Positions 56,606-64,000 of a DNA stretch of 64,000 nucleotides are shown here, piece by piece. How positions within the stretch are numbered: the stretch's first letter is position 1; every line of letters starts with the position of its first letter. The position numbers and the translations under genes are program-made. The notes beneath the pieces are model-generated. The model saw only the letters and a program-made list of their open reading frames with translations, had not been told where the DNA came from and did not search any database. The stretch is from positions 2,728,001 through 2,792,000 of the forward strand of contig NC_016460.1 in NCBI RefSeq assembly GCF_000226115.1, read 5' to 3'. Origin of the DNA: Thermothielavioides terrestris NRRL 8126. Lineage: Eukaryota > Ascomycota > Sordariomycetes > Sordariales > Chaetomiaceae.

Positions 56606-59600
56606 TCAGATGTTCCGGCACCTTAATCTTGACCACTCGATGGCTTCGATGGCTTGCGGATTGACATGGTTCTTTGGACTCACCATCGATGGGGGGTGGC
56701 TGATATGAGCTGGAAGAAGGCGGCGGCGGCATTCCGAGCGCAGTCCTTGATTGCCACGCTCTCTCTCTCTCCCGGCGCCTGTACTCCTCCGGGTTTTGAG
56801 ACCGGAGCCGTTCCAACTCGATGTCCCTGTCCGCTTCTCGTTTTTCCTCGGGTGTGAGCTCGTACGTCTCCTCCTTCTCGAAGGTCTCGGTTGAAGTGAT
56901 CTTCCGGATAAGTTTCCCGATATCCTCGCTCTTGAGGAGAGCATCCAAGACTTGATCTTGACCAAAGGCGCCGGACAAGTCCTCCTGGTCCGGGATTCTG
57001 GGCATCGCGAAGTACTCGGCGAGTCGTTTGGACCATGGATCCGGGTTCTTCTTATCCACCACCCTGGACGCCAGCTGGGTCTTGAAGATCGCGTTGTTAT
57101 GGATTGTGTCCTCGAACGTGCCGCCAATCGTCAGCCAGTAAACATAGACGGGCTTGGTTTGCCCCAGCCGGTAAGCCCTGCCGATCGCCTGCTGCTCGTC
57201 CGCCGGCGTGTACTTGAAATCGAAGATGACAACCCGGTTGGCCCCGTGTATGTTGAGCCCGACGCCTCCAGCCCTGGTCGAGATCAGGTAGACCTGGGAT
57301 GCCGCATTCGTATTGAACTTCTTGACCGAGTCTTGCCGAACCGTCACGGGGGTATTTCCGTCGAGCCTCTGGTATACCACCCTCTGTCTCTGGAAGATGT
57401 TTTCGACATAGTCCAGCGTAGGGATGCTCTGGGAGAAAACCAAAACCTTGTCGCCCACTTTCTTGCATTCCTCCAAGATGCGCAAAAGGACGAGGATCTT
57501 GTTGGAAAGGGCGTAGTCTTCGATCTCGCGCACTGCCACGTCGCCAAGCAGCCGGAACAGGACGTCCTGGGGCATTTCAACTCCGGTCTCGCCCTCATCG
57601 CCCTCTTCTGCCTTCGCCGCCTTCGCCGCTTTTGAAAGCTGAGCCTTGCTCCCGCCTGTCTTCGCCTTCTGGGCCTCCGCTACCGTCTTGAAGATGGCGG
57701 GGTGGGCCAGGACAAGCCCGAGCTTGGCGACTAAGCTCCAGGCTCTCGCTTGGCCGGTGATCGCCTCGCCGCTCAAGTTCGTCACCCACTCGATGTACGT
57801 CTGGTACAAGCGCATCTGGAGCTTCGTCAAGGGCAGGGTAATGATGAACTCCTTCTTTCTCGGTAGCTCGTCATAAAGGACCTGAATGTCTCTCCGGTGC
57901 ACCTTGGGATCCACGGTCGCTTTCAGGACGTGCAGCATCCTGCGGGCTTTTCTCTTTTGGTGCGGCTCGCTGTCAGCATACAAGCCTTCTTTGATTGGGT
58001 TAGAAAACCGCTCCCTGAACTCTGCAATGTCAGCCAGATAGTTGGGCGCGACCCAATTGATCATGGCATAGTAGTCCATGACGTTGTTTGTCAGGGGCGA
58101 GCCCGTCATGGCGATTCGGGACATGGTCTTGAAGTTAGCGGTGGCTTGGTGTCTCTGGGACTCGGGATTCTTCATGTAATGGGCTTCGTCGCCGATTACA
58201 AGGTTAGGAGTCTCCAGCAGTAATTTGGCCGTCTCTTCGTCGCTGCGGATAAGGGTAGTGAACATCGTGTACCCGATGATCAGCACCCCACCAGCGGACG
58301 CCCAATGCTGGAGCGTGAGAGTCCGGCCCTCTGAGGAGAGGGAGGCATCCATCTTGTGCACCGGACCTAGCACGCCCCCAGGCGCCCAGATCGAGATCTC
58401 CTCGACCCAGTTGTCCACCAGACTCGCTGGACATAGGATGAGCGTCTGGGATTGCCGTAGGCTTTCCGGGATCTGCGAGCGAACAGACTCGTCTGGCGAG
58501 GAGGACGATTCAGCAATGACAACCAGCAATGTGATCACTTGCATGGTCTTGCCGAGACCCATGGAGTGCGCCAGCAAGCAACCCTGGCGCACACTGGAGT
58601 CGACAACAACCTGGTTCCACATGAATCTAACCCCCTGGATTTGGTGGTCTTTGATGCTCCGCCCGATGTGGTCATTGATGTAGATGAGCCCCTGTTCATC
58701 GGACTCTTTTGTGACGTTGACAATAAGCCGGGATTTGTCGCCAGGGACCGACCCTTGTTCGGCCATTCTCTCGTGGAACTGACGGCTGCGTCGTGCAAGC
58801 TCTTCGTTGAGCTTGAGGTTCCTGTTCCGGAGGTTTTCTGCATTCTGGTCGCGCCGTTTGCGCCGCCGCCGCTTCTTAGTCGACGGTACGGGCATGTCAT
58901 CCGATGCAGATCCGTCGGAAGTATCAGCGTCTCCCTCGGGAATTGCTGTTGCCTTGGACATGGTTCGAGTTGGCGTTTCTGGGGTAGTGTGCAAAAAGAG
59001 CGGAAGAATGGTCCCGAGATATGCATAGAAGGCGGCAAACTTGGCCCCCTCCCGGTCTATCCGCTGACATGTTATGGGGTTTAGAACCGGCACGTTGATC
59101 CGTTTGGCGCTCTTGCTCACGAAGGCGTCAAACAACCGGCAGAAAAGAAACCCAACCGTCCCAGGGGTAAATGCCTTGGGACTCTCGAGGGTCGGCCCAA
59201 TGAATTTAACCCACGTTTCTGGGTGGCTGCATCGCTTGACCACGGTATGGAGCTTTTCTAGCTTTGGGCGCGGCCACCCGCAGAGTATCGCCACCACAAG
59301 CCGCTCTGCATCCCCGACCTTTTCCCAATATTCAGTGCCGATTTGCCCAATTTTCTCAAGACTCGCAAGGTCGTCAAACCCTGGAACTTCGAGCAATTTG
59401 ACTGGGGATGGAGAAGAGTCGATCTCGATGACCTCAGGAGCCGAAGGGCCATTCCGGGCGGGAGTCACCGGCAAGAGTGCTTGCTCGGCCTTTATCCGCC
59501 TGGGCGTGGGCTGCGCCGGGGGAATATCATGGCCTGCTTGCTCGCCAGAGGGTGTTTCTGGCGCTGCGGGGGGGCTGATGGCCGCTTCGGCGCCAGAGAT

Positions 59601-61241
59601 GGTGGAATCATCAGCAGCGCGGCTCTTTCGGACTGTGGTCCGCTCTGGAGGCGGTACCGAGTCGAGCTCCATGTCGTCATTCAAGGCCGAAATGGGGTTG
59701 TCGTCGTATTCGATGAACGCATCCATGTCGTCAGAATCGCTTGTCAATACCTCTTCATCGTCCTCGCTGAGGACCGGTGGTTTCACCCGCTTCGGAGTGA
59801 CTCGAGGGAGCGTTGACGGCTTGGGCGGCTGGCGTGGACTCTGAAGGACATCGATAAGCCAGGCCTGGTACTTCTTGTCAAAGACGCTCATCTCTAGGTA
59901 ATCGGAGGCCTTCCGATGGACGTCGTTTTCGGCGGTCCACTGCTGGTCGACGATTTGTTTCGCGAAGCGGGCAATCCGACTCTCGAGCTGGGCTAGGTGC
60001 CTCTTTTCAGATTCGATCCGAGCCAGCCGGTCGGGGTTCCGACGGGCATCCTGCCATATCCTCCAGGCCTTGCGATCGCACTTCGGCTTCTTCTCGGCAA
60101 GCCATCGGGACTCCAGCTCTTGTATGACATTCTCGACCACTTCAGTCAGTTCGTCTTTCCCGAGCAGTTTTTCCTTGGCAGCCGCCTTCCGGGCTTCCAA
60201 TGCCAAGCGCTCCTCTTCCTCTTTTTGATACTCGCGCCAGGTCTCGGAGTCCTCACTCTCATCCTCAGATTCTCCGAACGGAGGCAGCGTTGTTTCCTCG
60301 TCACCGTCGCGATTGTGTCTGAGGCGATCGGCATGGTTCGACCGCAAGAACCGCTTCATGGCGGCCGACACTTGGATGCGGCGCCCCGGAGGAATTTGTC
60401 TCTTCACCCACGAAAAGTGATATTCGGCGACATCTGTCGGGCTAAGGGCTTGCGGGTCGGTGAGCTGGTCGACCAGCAGAATGCCCATTCCGAGGAAACC
60501 AGAAGAATCATCTGCGTGCAGTAAACTCTCTGCTGCTTCCCTCAGAAACATGTCGCCTTCAGTTGGTATGACAGCGAGGTTTTTGTTGCCAGTGGGTTCG
60601 GCGGAGATTGTCGTAGGGGCTATCCTTCTCTTCTTGCTGGGTGGCTCGTCCCGAGGCTCCTGATCACGGGTTAGGCTGACCGGTACGTCGGAAGATGCGG
60701 GTGCATCGGGGGCTGCTGATGGCGAGAGCGCTGGAGAAAGAACGCCTTGGTTAGGGGGTATTAATCCCGGCGTAGGAGGCCTGGCTCCAGCATGAACGTC
60801 GGCCGGCGGGGCTCCCCCAGAAACCGCGGCGGCCTGAACAGCCCTCTCAGAGCTAGCGGCCTGGCATAGAGGGGGCTTGGTTGCCGAACGGTCATCTTCC
60901 TCGTCGCACAGCCGATCATCAGCCAGTTGTTGCTGGGCTTTCCATTCCCGGTACCTTGGACTGCGTCGTCGGAACTGGATGATCGCCCTCTTGAGGGATT
61001 GCTGATGGGAAAACACCTTGACGCCCAGGTAATCCCACATCTGCTTGGGCTCGAACTCGTCCAGGTACGTCAGTAGCGATTCGCCATCAACTCCATGTTC
61101 ACGAAGCCTTGCTTCCAGTGCCGCGGGATTTGGCAGTTTCCCCGCCGGAGGCGCTACCCAGGTTCGCTTGGAGGTGCACAGTTCCTGTACCACCCGATCC
61201 TCATCCCAGAGGAAGGGATCGCTCTGATCGTCCCCTGCCAT
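56487..61241 (-). CDS. SNF2-family DNA helicase/ATPase (Rad54/ARIP4-like)
   Basis: A single open frame of 1,584 residues begins at the ATG at 61241. Residues about 20-100 resemble a SAM-like helical domain (LREHGVDGESLLTYLDEFEPKQMWDYLGVKVFSH). A long, charged, low-complexity middle follows. The two-lobed SNF2 motor occupies roughly residues 860-1400: Walker A HSMGLGKTMQ near 897, DEAHYMKN near 1018, TGSPLTNN, then STRAGGVGLNIHGANRVVIFD and QQAIGRAYRLGQTKPVYVYW near 1355. The motor hydrolyses ATP to move on DNA and remodel chromatin. The closest general type is Rad54/ARIP4-like, inferred from the motifs; the specific orthologue is not assigned. The TGA at 56489-56487 may be bypassed by splicing into the frame ending at 55790. 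It is divergent from the glutathione synthetase gene. Confidence 0.88.
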   Translation of the reverse strand: MAGDDQSDPFLWDEDRVVQELCTSKRTWVAPPAGKLPNPAALEARLREHGVDGESLLTYLDEFEPKQMWDYLGVKVFSHQQSLKRAIIQFRRRSPRYREWKAQQQLADDRLCDEEDDRSATKPPLCQAASSERAVQAAAVSGGAPPADVHAGARPPTPGLIPPNQGVLSPALSPSAAPDAPASSDVPVSLTRDQEPRDEPPSKKRRIAPTTISAEPTGNKNLAVIPTEGDMFLREAAESLLHADDSSGFLGMGILLVDQLTDPQALSPTDVAEYHFSWVKRQIPPGRRIQVSAAMKRFLRSNHADRLRHNRDGDEETTLPPFGESEDESEDSETWREYQKEEEERLALEARKAAAKEKLLGKDELTEVVENVIQELESRWLAEKKPKCDRKAWRIWQDARRNPDRLARIESEKRHLAQLESRIARFAKQIVDQQWTAENDVHRKASDYLEMSVFDKKYQAWLIDVLQSPRQPPKPSTLPRVTPKRVKPPVLSEDDEEVLTSDSDDMDAFIEYDDNPISALNDDMELDSVPPPERTTVRKSRAADDSTISGAEAAISPPAAPETPSGEQAGHDIPPAQPTPRRIKAEQALLPVTPARNGPSAPEVIEIDSSPSPVKLLEVPGFDDLASLEKIGQIGTEYWEKVGDAERLVVAILCGWPRPKLEKLHTVVKRCSHPETWVKFIGPTLESPKAFTPGTVGFLFCRLFDAFVSKSAKRINVPVLNPITCQRIDREGAKFAAFYAYLGTILPLFLHTTPETPTRTMSKATAIPEGDADTSDGSASDDMPVPSTKKRRRRKRRDQNAENLRNRNLKLNEELARRSRQFHERMAEQGSVPGDKSRLIVNVTKESDEQGLIYINDHIGRSIKDHQIQGVRFMWNQVVVDSSVRQGCLLAHSMGLGKTMQVITLLVVIAESSSSPDESVRSQIPESLRQSQTLILCPASLVDNWVEEISIWAPGGVLGPVHKMDASLSSEGRTLTLQHWASAGGVLIIGYTMFTTLIRSDEETAKLLLETPNLVIGDEAHYMKNPESQRHQATANFKTMSRIAMTGSPLTNNVMDYYAMINWVAPNYLADIAEFRERFSNPIKEGLYADSEPHQKRKARRMLHVLKATVDPKVHRRDIQVLYDELPRKKEFIITLPLTKLQMRLYQTYIEWVTNLSGEAITGQARAWSLVAKLGLVLAHPAIFKTVAEAQKAKTGGSKAQLSKAAKAAKAEEGDEGETGVEMPQDVLFRLLGDVAVREIEDYALSNKILVLLRILEECKKVGDKVLVFSQSIPTLDYVENIFQRQRVVYQRLDGNTPVTVRQDSVKKFNTNAASQVYLISTRAGGVGLNIHGANRVVIFDFKYTPADEQQAIGRAYRLGQTKPVYVYWLTIGGTFEDTIHNNAIFKTQLASRVVDKKNPDPWSKRLAEYFAMPRIPDQEDLSGAFGQDQVLDALLKSEDIGKLIRKITSTETFEKEETYELTPEEKREADRDIELERLRSQNPEEYRRRERERAWQSRTALGMPPPPSSSSYQPPPIDGESKEPCQSASHRSHRVVKIKVPEHLREKRNPEPSLPVVVPGAPVPPESPPTRQSSSAASTDAHL

Positions 61242-62968
61242 GACGAGAATTGGGAACCCTGATCCGTGGAGGTGGTCAGTTCATATGGCGCTAAGAGGTC
61301 AGGAAGAAAGAAGAACTCGAGGTGACGGCCTCGGTGCTAGAGGGGTTTGAGTTTCGGTTTGCAGAAGATGCGAAATCCGAGTGAGAATGGAAGTTGGAGT
61401 AGGAGATACAAATCGAGGTTGAGAGGCGGAAAGCTCGGAAAGAGTGGGGGAGGTAGGGGGGAAATGTGTGTGATGACAAGGTCAGCAGGCTACAGAATCG
61501 CAGCGAGAACTTGAGACCGAGGCGGCCATCAGATCGCAAAATTCGCTTGGCCCAAACGGTACTTACAATCATGGAGAGCTTGCCGGGGGTCGCTGCTAGG
61601 CGGCACTCAGACGGCCGTCCTACTGGGTTCGCGCTGCTGGTTGTGTCTTTATCCACAAGACCATGGAGATCTCACGGACGAGTCTTGTGAGGCGGTGGTG
61701 TGCGATGCCAAAAGAAAGAAAACGATCAGGGTTAAATAAGCAGCGAGGGAGGAGGAACTTGGTGAACTGTCGCTGGCGGAGGATCGGTTAAGGTAACGAT
61801 CGAATCGAACCTCCCAGACAAGTCGGGCTTCTCAGGTATAGGGGGTGTCGAGGATAAGTAAAGCAAGAATCAGCGGTTGCGGGGGAAGCAGATGCAGAAA
61901 CCGAAGTGATGAATCGAGCGGCGATGGCATTCTGCGACTCGATGCGGAGTGCATGTAGGCGGACAGTGGAATCAATATTTCCGGGTAGGCGGTTGACTGT
62001 GGAAGATGCGCCTAGAGAAGTTCAGAGCCCAGAGCCTTGGCGGGGAAGAGGGTCGCGAAGAGACGCGCAAGAACGCGGGAGAGGGTGCGAGTCTGACGGG
62101 TGTTCACGTTATTTCGATCGACTTGGGCGCTAAGTTAAGGCGCTTTAAGTTAGCGGGGCTGCTATCGTTGCTGGTTAGTTACCTAGGTAGGTAACAATGT
62201 ATGTGCCTTACACAGTACGGATAGATACATAGAATACAGTCCTTGGATGCGTATGCACAGCGTTATATGCTACATATACCGAGTAAGGTAACAAGTAACG
62301 TGAATGTGGTGCACTCTTGTTGTTGGCAAACCTCAAATAAGCAGGCATCAGATCGATGGCTGAGGTCAGATAGCCGCATAGCTGCATAGCTACCTATCGC
62401 AGAGTAACTAAGGTAAGCTCTTAACGAAGCGTACGGCGCTCGGCCCGCGTAAATCCTCGCGGGTGGCCAGCTCCTCAGCCGAGAAGTGTTTGACATACCT
62501 ACCCCGCCAGGCTTCGATTGCGGGGCATTTCAACAGTTCACTACTGCGTAGGGGCAATTAAGGTGCATCGGTTTTAACTGTCTCTGTTGCGGCAAGGCTC
62601 TCATTATGCACATACCCGAATTGTCTAGGTCATAATTCATGCTGCGAAATATGCCTCTCAAACTGCTAATTCCCAGAACAGTAAAGGTACCTGATGAGTG
62701 AGTGGCCTGGTATCTCCAAAGTGAGACGAGGCAGCTGCTGAGTTCCCGGATGCACTCCATCCCCACCCGGGCCGTCGTCGGCTAGTGACAGAAGTTGCAA
62801 CGAGTTCCGGCTTTGTAAGCACATCATCTCACTGCTCATGAGCATTGTAAGCTCGAGACCCAGCCCGTCCGTCAAGAACCACCAGCTTGGCCGTCGGGAC
62901 GGCCCTCGCTCAGGCTCGCCGCTATCGACGCCGCAGCATTCACGGTTGCAACAATCGGCGCCAGGAAA
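61242..62968. other. Divergent promoter region between helicase and glutathione synthetase
   Basis: 1,727 bases between two start codons that face away from each other, so both promoters and 5' UTRs should be here. Visible structure includes a short inverted repeat GTTACCTAGGTAGGTAAC at 62177-62194. No convincing coding frame or RNA gene was found; upstream introns in either 5' UTR cannot be excluded. Confidence 0.45.
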
Positions 62969-64000
62969 ATGGCTGCTCTCACAGGGGGTTTGTATCCCCC
63001 GGCGCTGGACGGCGCTCGGGAAAGGGAGAGGGACCGGCTGGTGCAGACGATCAAGGATTGGTCCATTGCCAACGGCCTTGCTGTGCGACCGCCGCCAGCC
63101 GTGGCCGGCAATGACGCCGAGGGCATTTTGGCCATGAGCGCGCCCGTCACCCTCTTTCCCAGTCCCTTCCCGAGGGCCTGCTTCGAGGAGGCCCGCGCCA
63201 TCCAGACCAAGTACAACGAGCTGTATGCCCGCATCAGCCAGGACGAGCGCTTTCTCAGCGGCATCGTCGAAGAGTGGGTCCGCTGCACGCCCCTTGTGCT
63301 CCTCTCGCGCCTTCGTCTGACCGAAGCAGAGTTGCTGGCGGCGATGAGTTCATTGCCAACCTGTGGAATGTTCATCTCCGAGTAAAAGAGGAGGGTTACG
63401 TCCAAGTACGGCTTCCGTCCCCAGCTTGCCCCAGGGGTTGGATGCGAGCTGACAGTCTCCTCCTACGTAGAACCTTGCGCTCGGGCTCTTCCGGTCCGAT
63501 TACATGGTTCATCAGGATGGCGGCAGCCTCCAGATCAAACAGGTCGAGTTCAACACCATCGCCTCGTCGTTCGCTGGTCTCTCGGCGAAGACGTCCTTGC
63601 TCCACAAGTATGGCGACCGCCCCGCTGGCGACCAACATCCTCCGCTGACAAACAGCAAAGACACCTGGCCAGAACCGAGTACCCCTTGCTGCAAGACCCC
63701 ATTCCGGAGCACGAGCTTGACCTCCCAACCAACGAGAGCGCCAAGGGCCTTGCAGCGGGCCTCAGCGCTGCCTTCGCCGCGTACGGCGAGTCCGCGCTCG
63801 GCCATCCAACGTGCGTGCTCTTTTTGGTCCAGGACGGCGAGCGCAACATCTTCGACCAGCGCCACCTCGAGTACGCCCTGCAGTCGTCTCAGCCAAAGCC
63901 CATCCCCGTCTTCCGCCTGCCCTTCTCCCAGATCCTCGCCCACACCACCATCGCCCCGTCCTCGCCCGGCCGCCAGCTCCTCTACCACCCTCCGCACAAC
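62969..64000 (+). CDS. GSH2: Glutathione synthetase (5' part, cut by window edge)
   Basis: Exons 62969-63273, 63330-63405, 63471-63607 and 63661 to the window edge join in one frame (introns of 56, 65 and 53 bases). The enzyme ligates glycine to gamma-glutamylcysteine using ATP in the cytosol. Family marks include KYNELYARISQDERFLSGIVEE, DEFIANLWNVHLRVKEEGYVQ, NLALGLFRSDYMVHQ, IKQVEFNTIASSFAGLSAKTS and, in the last exon, EYPLLQDPIPEHELDLPTN and CVLFLVQDGERNIFDQRHLEY. The ATG at 62969 is the first that opens the frame. The donor GTGGGT of intron 1 and the AAAG acceptor of intron 3 are non-ideal but keep family continuity. The ATP-grasp C-terminal half lies outside the window. Confidence 0.92.

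Overview
The window looks like a chromosome segment from a filamentous ascomycete (Pezizomycotina, probably Sordariomycetes and plausibly Chaetomiaceae; the family is inferred). The gene-rich parts are GC-rich with short introns of about 55-180 bases. The repeats carry the marks of repeat-induced point mutation (RIP): CpA has been turned into TpA on both strands, leaving long TA-rich tracts in which glutamine and tryptophan codons have become stops.

Layout. 1-7,784 is genic: the 3' end of an unknown gene, then three genes on the minus strand, an isochorismatase-family hydrolase, bifunctional thiamine-biosynthesis THI6 and adenylosuccinate lyase ADE13. 7,785-20,952 is a RIP-mutated LINE (with 15-bp target duplications) interrupted by a Ty3/gypsy chromovirus. 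20,953-25,094 holds a fungal transcription-factor gene whose zinc cluster is visibly incomplete. 25,095-51,851 is a single Mutator-like DNA transposon (MULE; 114-bp terminal inverted repeats) swollen from about 3.7 kb to 26.7 kb by nested insertions: a copia element sits in the MULE; a second gypsy copy and two small non-coding LTR elements sit in the copia element; and a second LINE sits inside one of the small elements. 51,852-64,000 is genic again: 5-aminolevulinate synthase HEM1, a large SNF2-family helicase with a probable extra C-terminal exon, and the start of glutathione synthetase on the plus strand, cut by the window edge.

The host genes are housekeeping functions (thiamine, purine, haem and glutathione synthesis, chromatin remodelling) and do not form a metabolic cluster. 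Introns were placed by eye from splice signals plus reading-frame and family continuity. For the isochorismatase, THI6, ADE13 and HEM1 the summed exons give complete open frames of 227, 521, 482 and 640 residues.

The most unusual content is in the transposon layers. Every element boundary can be fixed to the base by matching target duplications. The three LTR families show three different primer-binding strategies (self-priming, half-tRNA-Met, tRNA 3' end). Both coding LTR families carry a long open frame, read antisense to pol, between pol and the 3' LTR. Two host introns appear to use GC-AG splice sites, and ADE13 has 18 exons including one of 11 bases.
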